From contig NZ_JASCTH010000005.1 of assembly GCF_030009775.1 (NCBI RefSeq), positions 62,001-126,000 on the forward strand: 64,000 bases of DNA, read 5' to 3'. This DNA is from Actinoplanes sandaracinus (GTDB lineage Bacteria; Actinomycetota; Actinomycetes; Mycobacteriales; Micromonosporaceae). Shown here in pieces: positions 34,602 to 44,061 of the stretch. A model generated the notes under the pieces. The model was not told where the DNA came from. It worked only from the letters and a program-made list of their open reading frames with translations, and made no database searches. Both the position numbers and the translations under genes were made by a program. Each line of letters opens with the position of its first letter. Positions within the stretch are counted from its first letter, which is position 1.

Positions 34602-37415
34602 GTGACCCGCAGACGTCGGCAGGTCTTCATCGGAGCGTTGATCGGCGCGCTGGTCGCGACGACCGGGCTGGTGAGCGTCCATCTGGCCGGCGCCGCCGTG
34701 CCCCCGGCGCGGGCCGCCACGGCCGGCGACGGCGAGTTGCCGAGCGCCATGGGCGCCCACCTCGCCCGCTTGCGCCAGGCGGCGCCCAACGGCGGCGTGC
34801 TCGACACCCCGGGCGCGCTCGGGCAGGGCGAGTTCGACGAGCGGGCGTACCCGGCGCAGACCATCTCGGTGTCCCAGGTCGACCGGTCCCGTTCGGCGTT
34901 CGCCGCGGCGGACGCGCGTGCCGTGCCGCAGGGCCGCTCGCAGCAGGGCCGGTGGACGAACATCGGGCCGAGCGAGGCGCTCTACCCCTTCACCGAATTC
35001 CGCAACTCTTACAACTATGTGCCGAACGAGTACGTGGCCGGCGGCCGCACCACCTCGATCGCCATCAGCGACCGTTGCGTTCCCGGCTTCTGCCGCGCCT
35101 ACATCACCCCGGCCGGCGGCGGGGTCTGGGCCACCCTCGACATCCTCGCGGCGACGCCCAAGTGGGCCTATCTGGGTGGCCCGCTCGGCATCAACGCGGC
35201 GGGCGCGGTCACCATCGACCGCAACGACCCCACCGGGTTGACCATCTACGTCGGCACCGGCGAGGCGAACATCTGCGCCTCCGGCTGCGTCGCGGGCGTC
35301 GGGCTCTACAAGTCCACCAACGGCGGCCTGACCTGGCAGGGCCCGCTCGGCAAGAACGAGCTCGGCGGCAAGGGCATCGGCGAGATCATCATCAAACCCG
35401 GCGACCGCAAGACGTTGTACGTGGCGACGACGACGGCCCTGCGCGGCATGTCGAGCGTCTGCTGCTCCGGCGTCACCCGCCCGGTCCCGGACGCCGCGAA
35501 GTGGGGCCTGTACAAGTCCACCGACGCCGGCAAGAGCTGGAAGTTCGTCCACAACGGCTCGGCGGACCCGGCGCAGTGCACGGGCAGCGCCCAGGAGTTC
35601 GCGAACACGTCCACCTGCTCCCCGCGCGGGGTGCGGCACGTCGAGCTGGACCCGGTCGACAGCAACATCGTCTACGCGTCGTCGTACGCCCGCGGCATCT
35701 GGCGCTCCCCCGACGCCGGCGCCACCTGGACGCAGATCAAGCCCTCGCTGTCGCCGACGGTCTTCCAGACGCGGGCCGCCTTCGACGTGACGAGGCTGCC
35801 GAACGGCAAGACCCGGATGTACGTGTACGAGGGCAACATCGGCACCCCGTACTCCCGGTTGTTCCGCAGTGATGACGTGGCGGCCGGCGCCCCCACCTAC
35901 CAGGACCTGACCAGCGCGAACGTGGCCGACCCGGGTTACGCGACCTACAACCAGTGCGGCGCGCAGTGCTGGTACGACATGTTCGTGCACACCCCCGACG
36001 GCCATCCCGACGTGGTCTACACGGGCGGCTCGTATGTCTACGGCGAGACCATCGCCAACAAGCGCGCGGTGGTGCTGTCCACCGACGCCGGGGTCAGCGG
36101 CACCGACATGACCTTCGACGGCACCGACGAGCTGCACCCCAACGGCCTGCACCCGGACCAGCACGACATCGTCGTCAACCCGCGCAACCCGTTCCAGTTC
36201 TTCGAGGCCAACGACGGCGGCGTGATGCGGTCCAGCGGCCAGTTCGTCGACCGGTCGGCCTGGTGCGACGCCCCCGAGCGGGCACTGACGGCCCCGCAGC
36301 TCGAGCGCTGCCGGCAGATGCTCTCCCGGATCCCGTCGAAGCTGGAGGACGTCAACGAGGGCCTGTCGACGCTGCAGTTCATGAGCCTGTCGGTCAGCCC
36401 GCACGACGCGAACCTGCTGCAGGGTGGCACGCAGGACAACGGCACGTGGGAGAACAAGGGCCAGCGCAAGCGCTGGGTGAACACCATCATCGGCGACGGC
36501 GGGCAGTCCGGCTTCGACGTCGCCCGGCCCGAGTTCCGGTTCCACACCTACACCGGGGTCCAGATCGAGGTGAACTTCGCCAACGGCGACACCGGCGGCT
36601 GGATCTACGTCGGCGAGCCGATCGACGCGCAGCCCGGCACCCAGTTCTACGCGCCGGTGATCAGCGACCCGAAGGTCAGCGGCACGATGTTCGCGGGCAC
36701 CGCGCTCAGCGTGTACCGGACGAAGACGTTCGGCCTCGGCGACCGGACGCCGGCGGAGGCCAACCGGATCTGCAACACCTGGACCGGTACCTTCGAGGCA
36801 CAGTGCGGCGACTGGGTCCAGCTCGGCACGGCCGCGCTGACCGACGCCACGTGGGGCGACAAGGCCGGCGGCGCGATGGCGGCCGTCGAGCGTTCACCCG
36901 CGGACACCTCGACCGCCTGGGCGGCCACCACCACCGGCCGGGTGTTCGTGTCCCGCAACGTCGACGCCGAACCCGCCTCGGCCGTGCAGTGGACCCGCGT
37001 CGACGACGACCAGGCGCTGCCGAACCGCTTCGTCAGCAGCATCCACCCGGATCCCCAGGACCCGGCGCGGGCCTGGGTGTCCTACAGCGGCTTCAACTCC
37101 AATACCCCCGCCACCCCGGGACACGTCTTCGAGGTGCGGGCCCCGGCCGGCGCGGCGAGCACCTGGACCGACCGCTCGCACAACCTGGGCGACCAGCCGG
37201 TGACCGACCTGGTCCGCGACGACGTGACCGGAGATCTGTACGCGGCCACCGACTTCGGGGTGCTGCGCCTGCCCGACCGGACGACCGCCTGGGTCAAGGC
37301 CGCGGCGGGCATGCCCAACGTCGAGGTCACCGGCCTGACGGTGGTGCCGGGCAAGCGGATCCTGTACGCCGCCTCCCACGGTCTGAGCGCCTGGAGACTG
37401 GACCTCAAGAAGTAG
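34602..37415 (+). CDS. Large secreted beta-propeller (BNR/VPS10-like) protein
   Basis: A 937-residue exported protein. The start TRRRRQVFIGALIGALVATTGLV is a Sec or Tat-like signal. The rest is one or two beta-propellers: repeated BNR/Asp-box motifs (STNGGLTWQ, STDAGKSWKF, SPDAGATWTQ, STDAGVSGTD) and GxYxSTDxG strands typical of sialidase or sortilin-type WD-like folds. Several cysteine pairs suggest extracellular stability. No catalytic sialidase arginine triad was identified. GTG 34602 has GGGAGGGG about 10 bases upstream. The next gene, an ABC permease, begins inside the stop codon, so this protein is coexpressed with a sugar transporter and may bind or process its substrate. Confidence 0.8.
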   Translation: MTRRRRQVFIGALIGALVATTGLVSVHLAGAAVPPARAATAGDGELPSAMGAHLARLRQAAPNGGVLDTPGALGQGEFDERAYPAQTISVSQVDRSRSAFAAADARAVPQGRSQQGRWTNIGPSEALYPFTEFRNSYNYVPNEYVAGGRTTSIAISDRCVPGFCRAYITPAGGGVWATLDILAATPKWAYLGGPLGINAAGAVTIDRNDPTGLTIYVGTGEANICASGCVAGVGLYKSTNGGLTWQGPLGKNELGGKGIGEIIIKPGDRKTLYVATTTALRGMSSVCCSGVTRPVPDAAKWGLYKSTDAGKSWKFVHNGSADPAQCTGSAQEFANTSTCSPRGVRHVELDPVDSNIVYASSYARGIWRSPDAGATWTQIKPSLSPTVFQTRAAFDVTRLPNGKTRMYVYEGNIGTPYSRLFRSDDVAAGAPTYQDLTSANVADPGYATYNQCGAQCWYDMFVHTPDGHPDVVYTGGSYVYGETIANKRAVVLSTDAGVSGTDMTFDGTDELHPNGLHPDQHDIVVNPRNPFQFFEANDGGVMRSSGQFVDRSAWCDAPERALTAPQLERCRQMLSRIPSKLEDVNEGLSTLQFMSLSVSPHDANLLQGGTQDNGTWENKGQRKRWVNTIIGDGGQSGFDVARPEFRFHTYTGVQIEVNFANGDTGGWIYVGEPIDAQPGTQFYAPVISDPKVSGTMFAGTALSVYRTKTFGLGDRTPAEANRICNTWTGTFEAQCGDWVQLGTAALTDATWGDKAGGAMAAVERSPADTSTAWAATTTGRVFVSRNVDAEPASAVQWTRVDDDQALPNRFVSSIHPDPQDPARAWVSYSGFNSNTPATPGHVFEVRAPAGAASTWTDRSHNLGDQPVTDLVRDDVTGDLYAATDFGVLRLPDRTTAWVKAAAGMPNVEVTGLTVVPGKRILYAASHGLSAWRLDLKK

Positions 37416-38290
37416 TGGCCCGTAACAGCGTGGTGCGGGGTCTCGGACGCGGCCCCGCACCCTTTCCGTCCCGCTCGGCACGCTGGTGGCGCACGCTCGG
37501 CGCGGTGTTCGTGGTGCTCGTCTTCGTACCCCCGTTGCTGTTGCTGGTCTCGGGGTCCCTGACCGAGCCGGGACAACCGCCACCGCCGACCCCCCGGCTG
37601 GTGCCCGATCCACTGTCGGTCACCGGCTACCAGGAGGCGTTCCCGCTCGGCGGGCTGGCCCGGGCCACGCTCAACTCAGCGGTCGTGGCCGTGTGCGCGG
37701 TGCCGCTGAGCGTGCTGGTCGCCTCGTGGGCGGGTTTCGCGCTGGCCCGCGCCTCGCGACGGGTGACAGCCGTGATCGTCGCGGCCTCGCTGCTGGCGCT
37801 GATGGCGCCGGCGACGGCGCTGCTGCTGCCCCGGTTCGTCGTCTTCCGGTTCCTGGGGCTGACCGACACCCTCGTGCCGTTGATCGCGCCGGCCCTGCTG
37901 GGCGCCTCCCCGCTGTACGTACTGATCTACTACCTGGCGTTCCGGGGCCTGCCGGCCGACCTCTACGACACCTGCCGGTTGTCCGATCTGACCCCGCTGC
38001 AGACCTGGTGGCGCTTCGCGCTGCCCGTGGTGCGCCCGGTTACGGCCGGCCTGACCGCGCTGAGTTTCATCCTGACCTGGTCGAACTTCCTCGACCCGCT
38101 GGTGTACGTCTACGACCGCGACCTGTTCACACTGCCTCTGGCGCTGCGGTCGCTCGCCGTCCTGGACCCCACGAACTTCCCGGTGTTCCTGGCCGGGGCG
38201 GTGGTGGCCACTGTTCCCCCGGTGCTGGTGTTCGTGCTGGCCCAGCGCTGGTTCCTGCACTCCGACGACCCGACGGGACGATTCCGGTGA
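37415..38290 (+). CDS. ABC transporter permease, carbohydrate type (MalG-like)
   Basis: A 291-residue inner-membrane permease with six helices (first about 30-52; then pairs between 85 and 280). It holds the EAA-type cytoplasmic loop LYDTCRLSDLTPLQTWWRFALPVVRP that docks to the ATPase. GTG 37415 shares one base with the TAG of the propeller gene and there is no space for another start. The stop overlaps the binding-protein start (GTGA). The order permease, binding protein, ATPase, permease is unusual; the two permeases normally lie side by side. Confidence 0.88.
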   Translation: MARNSVVRGLGRGPAPFPSRSARWWRTLGAVFVVLVFVPPLLLLVSGSLTEPGQPPPPTPRLVPDPLSVTGYQEAFPLGGLARATLNSAVVAVCAVPLSVLVASWAGFALARASRRVTAVIVAASLLALMAPATALLLPRFVVFRFLGLTDTLVPLIAPALLGASPLYVLIYYLAFRGLPADLYDTCRLSDLTPLQTWWRFALPVVRPVTAGLTALSFILTWSNFLDPLVYVYDRDLFTLPLALRSLAVLDPTNFPVFLAGAVVATVPPVLVFVLAQRWFLHSDDPTGRFR

Positions 38291-39627
38291 AGACCCTGCG
38301 GAAACTGATCGCCCTGCTGCTGTGCGGCGTCCTGCCGGCCGGCGCCGCCGCCGGCTGCTCCCGCGACGGCGGCGACGCGGAGGCCACCGGCCCGGTACGG
38401 CTGCTGGTCTTCGGCGCGCCGGAGGAGCTCCAGGCGTACCGGACGCTCGTCGGCGCGTACGCCGAAAAGCACCCGGGCCGCGAGATTCAGCTGATCGAGG
38501 CCAGCGACCGCAAGGATCTGCTCGCCCGGCTGTCGACGTCGATCGCCGGAGGGGCGGCGCCGGAGCTGTTCCTGATGAACTACCGGTTCTACGGTCAGTT
38601 CGCGGTCAAGGACGCCATCGATCCGCTCGACGAGCGGATCGCCGCCTCGACGCTGGTGAACCCGGCCGACTACTACCCGGTGGCGATGGACGCCTTCAAG
38701 TGGCGAGGAAGGCAACTGTGCCTGCCGCAGAACGTCTCCAGCCTGGCCGTCTACTACAACCGCACCCTCTTCGAGAAGCACGGCGTCCCCCTGCCGAAAC
38801 CGGGCTGGACGTGGAACGACCTGCTCACCACGGCGACCGCGATGACCCGCGACGCGGCCGGCGGCGTCATCCGTGGCACCGAGAGTGAGGGGGCGGCGCG
38901 GCGGCCGGCCGTGCACGGGCTCGGCATCGAACCGTCGATCATCCGGTTGGCCCCGTTCGTCTGGTCCAACGACGGCGAGATCGTCGACGACCCGGCCCGG
39001 CCCACCCGGCTCACCCTCGACAACCCGCCCGCGAAGGAGGCGCTGAAAAACCTGATCGACCTGCGCCTCGCGTACGGGGTGGTGCCGACCGACGAGGAGG
39101 TCGAGTCGGAGGACGACGAGTCCCGGTTCGCCAACGGACGGCTCGCGATGCTGCTGTCGTCGCGGCGCTCCACCACCACGTTCCGGTCGATCACCGGATT
39201 CGAGTGGGACGTGGCGCCGCTGCCGGTCTACCGCCGGCCGGCCGGGATCCTGCACTCCGACGCGTACTGCATGACCCGGGGCGGCGCCAACAAGCAGGCG
39301 GCGTGGAACTTCCTGGAGTACGCGGTCAGCGCCGAGGGGCAGAAGATCATCGCGGCGACCGGTCGCACCGTGCCGTCGCACATCGCGGTGTCGACGAGTG
39401 AGGCCTTCCTCGGCCCGGCGCAGCCGCCACGCAGCGCCAAGGTCTTCCTCGACGCGATCGGGTCCGTCCGCGCGCTGCCCACGGTCTCCACCTGGCCGGA
39501 GATCGAGGACGTGACCGGCGGCATCCTGGAGAACGCGCTGTACCGCGGTGACCGGCTCGACGATGTGGTCCGGGAACTGGACGAACAGACCCGGCCCCTG
39601 TTCGCGCGGGGCGAGTATCCGCGATGA
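38287..39627 (+). CDS. ABC transporter sugar-binding lipoprotein
   Basis: A 446-residue extracellular solute-binding protein, family 1. Lipoprotein signal (KLIALLLCGVLPAGAAAGC) puts the lipid-modified cysteine near residue 23. The mature bilobed domain has VRLLVFGAPEELQAY, APELFLMNYRFYGQF, QNVSSLAVYYNRTLFEKHGV and AWNFLEYAVSAEGQKI, all typical of sugar-binding proteins. GTG 38287 overlaps the permease stop by 4 bases. Substrate unknown; the gene cluster suggests an oligosaccharide. Confidence 0.9.
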   Translation: MKTLRKLIALLLCGVLPAGAAAGCSRDGGDAEATGPVRLLVFGAPEELQAYRTLVGAYAEKHPGREIQLIEASDRKDLLARLSTSIAGGAAPELFLMNYRFYGQFAVKDAIDPLDERIAASTLVNPADYYPVAMDAFKWRGRQLCLPQNVSSLAVYYNRTLFEKHGVPLPKPGWTWNDLLTTATAMTRDAAGGVIRGTESEGAARRPAVHGLGIEPSIIRLAPFVWSNDGEIVDDPARPTRLTLDNPPAKEALKNLIDLRLAYGVVPTDEEVESEDDESRFANGRLAMLLSSRRSTTTFRSITGFEWDVAPLPVYRRPAGILHSDAYCMTRGGANKQAAWNFLEYAVSAEGQKIIAATGRTVPSHIAVSTSEAFLGPAQPPRSAKVFLDAIGSVRALPTVSTWPEIEDVTGGILENALYRGDRLDDVVRELDEQTRPLFARGEYPR

Positions 39628-39634
39628 TCAATAG

Positions 39635-40669
39635 ATGACGCGGAGTGGCCTGAAGCTGTCCGGAGTCTCGGCCGCCTACCGGGACACACCGGTGCTGCAC
39701 CACCTGGACCTGGAGGTGAACCAGGGGGAACTTTTGGTCGTGCTGGGCCCGTCCGGGGCGGGCAAGAGCACGCTGCTGCGTGTCGTCGCCGGGCTCCAGG
39801 CCGCCACGACCGGGCGGGTGCTGATCGGCGGGCGCGACGTCACCGCGCTGCGGCCGGGACGCCGCAACGTGTCGATGGTGTTCCAGTCGTACGCGCTGTT
39901 CCCGCATCTCACCGCGCTCGACAACATCACCTTCGGGCTGGAGGTGCGTGACATGCCCCGCAAGGCGGCACGGGAGCGGGCGGCCGCGGCGGCGGCCACG
40001 GTCGGCTGCGCGCACCTGCTCGACCGGCGGCCCGGGCAACTGTCCGGCGGCGAACGTCAGCGGGTGGCGCTGGCCCGCGCCCTGGTCCGGGAGCCCGACC
40101 TGTTCCTGCTGGACGAGCCGCTCTCCAACCTCGATCTCGAACTGCGGACCGAGACGCGGGGCGAGCTCAAGGCCCTGCACGCCCGGCTCGGTGTCACCAC
40201 GGTGCACGTCACCCACGACCAGACCGAGGCGCTGGTGCTGGCCGACCGGCTGGCGGTCCTGCGGGACGGGCGACTCGAACAGCTCGGTACGCCGGACGAG
40301 ATCTGGCGTACCCCGGCGACGGTGTTCGTGGCCCGCTTCGTCGGGTCTCCCGCGATGAACCTGCTGCCCGCGGACGGCCCGCTCACTCCGGACGGCGCTC
40401 CGGCGGCGCGCCCGCCCGGTCACCGCATCGGGTTCCGTCCGGAGGCGGTCCGGCTCGGCGACGTGGGCACGCCCGCGGCCGTGGAACGGGTCGACGTGGT
40501 GGGCGAGGACGCGTACGCGTACCTGCGTCTCGCCGGAGACGGACCGGTGATCACCGCCCGCGTGCCGTCGGCGTCGCGCCCCTTTCCCGGTGAGCCGGTC
40601 CGGGCCGCCGTCCGCTGGGCCGACGTGCACGTCTTCGACGGCGACGGCCGCCGGGTGACCGGCGCGTGA
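39635..40669 (+). CDS. ABC transporter ATP-binding protein (MalK/UgpC-like)
   Basis: A 344-residue ATPase. Walker A GPSGAGKST, Q-loop VFQSYALFPH, signature LSGGERQRVALARAL, Walker B LFLLDEPLSNLD and H-loop VTHDQ are all intact. Residues 240-344 make the TOBE regulatory domain of MalK-type proteins. ATG 39635 lies 7 bases after the binding-protein stop. Such ATPases pair with both permeases in this operon; some serve several sugar importers. Confidence 0.93.
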   Translation: MTRSGLKLSGVSAAYRDTPVLHHLDLEVNQGELLVVLGPSGAGKSTLLRVVAGLQAATTGRVLIGGRDVTALRPGRRNVSMVFQSYALFPHLTALDNITFGLEVRDMPRKAARERAAAAAATVGCAHLLDRRPGQLSGGERQRVALARALVREPDLFLLDEPLSNLDLELRTETRGELKALHARLGVTTVHVTHDQTEALVLADRLAVLRDGRLEQLGTPDEIWRTPATVFVARFVGSPAMNLLPADGPLTPDGAPAARPPGHRIGFRPEAVRLGDVGTPAAVERVDVVGEDAYAYLRLAGDGPVITARVPSASRPFPGEPVRAAVRWADVHVFDGDGRRVTGA

Positions 40670-41571
40670 GACGCGACCGGGGGCGCCGCCAGCTGGCCCT
40701 GCTGCTGGCTCCCTATGTGCTGGGCCTGGTCGTGCTGGTGCTGGCGCCGTTCGCGGTGACGCTCGCGCTGGCCTTCACCGAGTACGACCTGATCCGGCCC
40801 CCGGTGTGGACCGGAACGGACAATCTCACCGCGCTGGCGGACGATCCGGTCTTCCGGACCGCGCTGGTCAACTCCCTGCTGTTCGGCGCCGTGGCGGTGC
40901 CGCTGCGGATGCTGGTCGCGCTCGGGCTGGCGTTGCTGCTGCACCGCCGGACCGCCGCCGCCGGCACCGCCCGGACCGCCGCGGTGCTGCCCACGGCGGT
41001 GCCGGAGATCGCCTACGGCCTGCTCTGGCTCTGGCTCCTCAACCCGCTGTACGGCCCGATCAGTCAGATCCTGCGTGTCGGCGGGGAGAACGGGCTGACC
41101 GCGTTCGGGCGCACCCCGCCGCAGTGGCTCACCGACCCGGTCGACGCACGGGCCGCGATCATCCTGATGAGCCTGTTCACGGTCGGCGAGACGTTCGTGA
41201 TCCTGCTCGCCGCCCGCCGGGCGCTGCCGGCCGACGTGTACGAGCTCGCGGCCCTGGAGGACGCCACCGCCTGGGACGTGCTGCGCCGGATCACGTTGCC
41301 GCTGATCGCCCCGGTGCTGGGGCTGCTCCTGATCCGTGACGCCATCCAGAGTCTGCAGTTCTCGTTCGTGCCGGCCCTGATCGTCACCGACGGCGGCCCG
41401 CCACCGTACGCGACCACCTACGTCCCGCTGTTCGCCTACCGCAACGCGTTCGAATATCTGCGGTACGGCTACGCCGCCGCCGCGACGCTGCTCATGCTGC
41501 TGCTGACCGTCGCCGCCGTGGCGCTGCAATGGCGGTTGCTGCGCCGATACGGCCGTTTTCACCTCCGGTGA
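40666..41571 (+). CDS. ABC transporter permease, carbohydrate type (MalF-like)
   Basis: A 301-residue permease with six predicted helices, the first at about 10-32 (LALLLAPYVLGLVVLVLAPFAVTLALAF) followed by the external FTEYDLI..P.WTG segment typical of MalF/UgpA. The EAA loop is DVYELAALEDATAWDVLRRITLPLIAP. GTG 40666 overlaps the ATPase stop (GTGA). It completes the importer with the permease at 37415. Confidence 0.9.
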   Translation: MRRDRGRRQLALLLAPYVLGLVVLVLAPFAVTLALAFTEYDLIRPPVWTGTDNLTALADDPVFRTALVNSLLFGAVAVPLRMLVALGLALLLHRRTAAAGTARTAAVLPTAVPEIAYGLLWLWLLNPLYGPISQILRVGGENGLTAFGRTPPQWLTDPVDARAAIILMSLFTVGETFVILLAARRALPADVYELAALEDATAWDVLRRITLPLIAPVLGLLLIRDAIQSLQFSFVPALIVTDGGPPPYATTYVPLFAYRNAFEYLRYGYAAAATLLMLLLTVAAVALQWRLLRRYGRFHLR

Positions 41572-41630
41572 GACACCGGAGCCGCGCGGCCGTCCCTCTC
41601 GTCCAAATCGGTATGGATACGGTGACCGTC

Positions 41631-42182
41631 ATGCGACGCCTGACGATTCTGCTGCTCGCCGGCGGCTCCCTGGCTCCGCTGACCGCCTGCGGATCGGACC
41701 CGCCGCCCGGTTCGGCGAGCCCCGCGCCGAGCCCGCCGGCGACCGCACCCGGCGCCGGCGGAACGCCGCCCGCTCCGGTGTCGCCCGCCGGCGGAACGCC
41801 GCCCGCTCCGGTGTCGCCCGCCGGCGGGACGCCGCCCGCTCCGGTGTCGCCGGGCAGCCCCGCGCCCACCACGACGACACCGCCGCCCGCGTCGCCGCGC
41901 GGCGAGTCGACGGTCCCGGTGCCGCCGCCCGGCCCCGGTGAGCTGCCGGGCGGGCTGCCGCACGGGGACCGGACGCTGTCCGGCGTGGTCGCCCGGTCCG
42001 GCGACTGCACGATGCTGCGCGTCGGCGACCGGCTGTGGGGCCTGGCCGGGACCCCGGCGGAGACGCTGACGGCCGGGGACCGGGTCACCGTCACCGGTCA
42101 GATCACCACGACCGGCGCCGACTGCGCCGGCTCGGACGTGGTGCGCACCATCGTCGTGCGCCGGGTGACGCCGGGCGGCTAA
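41631..42182 (+). CDS. Proline-rich repeat lipoprotein
   Basis: A 183-residue lipoprotein. RRLTILLLAGGSLAPLTACG gives a lipobox cysteine near residue 18. A Pro/Ala/Gly-rich linker contains the repeat GGTPPAPVSPA about three times (27-base DNA repeats near 41755-41850). The C-terminal 80 residues (RTLSGVVARSGDCTMLRVGDRLWGLAG..AGDRVTVTGQI) resemble a small OB-fold with a disulfide pair. ATG 41631 has GGTGA upstream; ATG 41613 is possible. Its stop overlaps the convergent caspase gene by 4 bases. Function unknown. Confidence 0.75.
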   Translation: MRRLTILLLAGGSLAPLTACGSDPPPGSASPAPSPPATAPGAGGTPPAPVSPAGGTPPAPVSPAGGTPPAPVSPGSPAPTTTTPPPASPRGESTVPVPPPGPGELPGGLPHGDRTLSGVVARSGDCTMLRVGDRLWGLAGTPAETLTAGDRVTVTGQITTTGADCAGSDVVRTIVVRRVTPGG

Positions 42183-43705
42183 AGCCGGGCGACGGTGAAG
42201 TCCTTGAACTCGGCCTCCGCTCTGCGGGCCGAGGAGCTCATCTCGACGGCTATGCCGACCGTTCCGCTCTCCAGCGGTGATGTGGTGTCGGTGACGTCCA
42301 GCGCCTGCCGGCCGTCGATCCGCAGCACCAACCTGGTCGCGTGGCCGTCGCCCACGGTGGCGCAGTCGGCCTCCAGGCGCACACCGGCCAGCAGGTCCAC
42401 CCCGGGCAGCGTGTCCACCGCGAGTTCCGGAAACCGGGGGATCCCGCCGGTCATCTTCACGATGTGAACGTGACTGTTCGACACGAGGAAGTAGTAGGCG
42501 TCCAGGTCGCCGGCCACCCGGCAGGCCAGGCCGAACCAGGCCTCGTCGTCGGAGACGGACCACCGGGCCCACGCTGAGATCCGGATGCTCGACGGCGCGG
42601 TGGGGTACACGACGGCCGCCGCCTGCGGGCTGCCGCCCCAGATCGATCCGGGTTCGCGGCTCTGGAAGCGGTACGCGCCGGGCACGTGGTAGCCGCCGTA
42701 TCGGCCGGTGCCGCCGTTGTCGGACCAGCCACCCTCCGTCGTCGTGAAGTCGTCGTGGAACAGCACCGGGCCCGCCGGGGGCGACGGCGAGGCCACCGGT
42801 GCGGACGACGGGCCCGGCTGCCGCCAGTCGTGCGACAACGCGGGAATGCCGACCGCGATCAGTCCGGCGGCGAGGCCCGCGACGGCCCACCACCATCGCG
42901 CGCGGCGGGCGCGAGGAACGGGCGCCGGCGCGATGGCGGCGAGCGGACCGGCCGGGCGCCGGGCGATGTGCAGACTGCCCTGCATGTCGAAGGTCCACTT
43001 GCACGGCGTCTGGTGGGGAGTGATCTCCCGTACGCCGGTGTAGACGTAGTCGTAGATCTCGTCGAGCGTCACGAAGCCGTCGCCGTCGCGGTCGGCGGCC
43101 CCGGTCTCCAGCCCCTGCACCAGCACGCCGGTGAAGACGCTCGGCCCTGTCCTCTCGCCGTTCCCGGTCAGTCGACTTCCCTCGAACGCGTACTCCATGG
43201 CGCTCGACGACGTGATCACCGCACGGCCGCAGCCGCCCAGTTGCCGGTCGATGCCGAGGTCCGAGGCCGCGCCGCGCGGCGTGAGGCCGCGCGCGAAAGC
43301 GCCGGCGTAGCAGCAGTCGAGCATCAGCACGATCCGGCGCGACCGGCTGCGGGTCATCTGCTGGTCGACGAACGACGCGGACACGCTCGTGGCGGCCAGG
43401 CGGTGCACCTTCGTGTTCGCGGCGGCCAGGTGCAGCGTGCCGTCCTCGTCCTTGAGCCCGTGCCCGGAGAAGTAGACCAACAGCAGGTCGTCGCGGTCAC
43501 GATCGGCGAAGAAGTCCTCCAGCGCCTCGCTGACCACGTGCGCCGGCTCGTTGCGCAACTGCCGGACGTGGAAGCCACCGACACTCTGATCGCCCAGCAC
43601 GCGGGCCAGCGCGTCCGCGTCGTGGCCGGGCGCCCGAAGCCGGCTCAGGCCGGGATCGGCGTAGTCGTGGACGGCGACGACCAGCGCTTCGCGGCGGCCA
43701 CTCAC
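42179..43705 (-). CDS. Caspase-like protease (peptidase C14) with EF-hand-like loop, TM helix and external beta domain
   Basis: A 508-residue caspase-homologue. The p20-like domain (about 4-240) has catalytic His82 in VYFSGHG and Cys132 in LMLDCCYAG, both intact. A p10-like part follows with DRDGDGFVTLDEIYDY (about 205-220), a Ca-binding-like loop common in bacterial caspases. Residues about 271-289 are a transmembrane helix and about 315-508 a beta-sandwich (LamG/DUF1080-like), predicted external. GTG 43705 overlaps the EACC1-like gene stop (GTGA), so the two are translationally coupled. Bacterial caspases of this type act as effectors in programmed-death or counter-invader systems; the TM and external domain hint at a surface trigger. 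Confidence 0.85.
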   Translation of the reverse strand: MSGRREALVVAVHDYADPGLSRLRAPGHDADALARVLGDQSVGGFHVRQLRNEPAHVVSEALEDFFADRDRDDLLLVYFSGHGLKDEDGTLHLAAANTKVHRLAATSVSASFVDQQMTRSRSRRIVLMLDCCYAGAFARGLTPRGAASDLGIDRQLGGCGRAVITSSSAMEYAFEGSRLTGNGERTGPSVFTGVLVQGLETGAADRDGDGFVTLDEIYDYVYTGVREITPHQTPCKWTFDMQGSLHIARRPAGPLAAIAPAPVPRARRARWWWAVAGLAAGLIAVGIPALSHDWRQPGPSSAPVASPSPPAGPVLFHDDFTTTEGGWSDNGGTGRYGGYHVPGAYRFQSREPGSIWGGSPQAAAVVYPTAPSSIRISAWARWSVSDDEAWFGLACRVAGDLDAYYFLVSNSHVHIVKMTGGIPRFPELAVDTLPGVDLLAGVRLEADCATVGDGHATRLVLRIDGRQALDVTDTTSPLESGTVGIAVEMSSSARRAEAEFKDFTVARL

Positions 43706-44061
43706 TCGCCGGCCTCGTGGCGGCGCAGCCAGGCATCGATGACCTGCTGCTGCTGGGCCGAGGTCACCCCGGCGAGATCAAGGACGTCACCGTCGATCTC
43801 GACGCGGAGGGTACGGCCGCGCCGCGCGCCCCAGGCCCGGACCGCCTCCACCACAGCCGCCAGCACGCCGGGATCCGTCAGGGCCACCGACAGCGCGGCG
43901 ATCAGGCCGTCCACGGCTTTGCTGCCGGCCGGCGCCGGGGTCCCCGGCACCGTCCGCGCGTCGACGACGCCGGCGTGGCCGAGCAACTCCCGGCGTAACC
44001 GGATGAGCGCGTCCTCGATCTCAGCCGCGTCGAGATCCGCATCGACGACCGACAGCAACAT
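43702..44061 (-). CDS. EACC1-like effector-associated component
   Basis: A 119-residue soluble protein resembling effector-associated constant component 1, the small conserved partner of caspase, trypsin and other effectors in actinobacterial conflict loci. Recognisable parts are the N-terminal strand/helix DADLDAAEIEDALIRLRREL, a middle hydrophobic helix GLIAALSVALTDPGVLAAVVEAVRAW, then GRTLRVEIDGDVLDLAGVTSAQQQQVIDAWLRRH. Function is unknown in the family; it is thought to link sensor and effector. ATG 44061 has GAGGG upstream; ATG 44073 is too close to its site. It is immediately upstream of, and overlaps, the caspase gene. Confidence 0.7.
   Translation of the reverse strand: MLLSVVDADLDAAEIEDALIRLRRELLGHAGVVDARTVPGTPAPAGSKAVDGLIAALSVALTDPGVLAAVVEAVRAWGARRGRTLRVEIDGDVLDLAGVTSAQQQQVIDAWLRRHEAGE

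Noticed and set aside
41755..41850. Repeat-rich region considered as an array or regulatory repeat
   Set aside because: In-frame 27-base repeats encode a Pro-rich lipoprotein linker.
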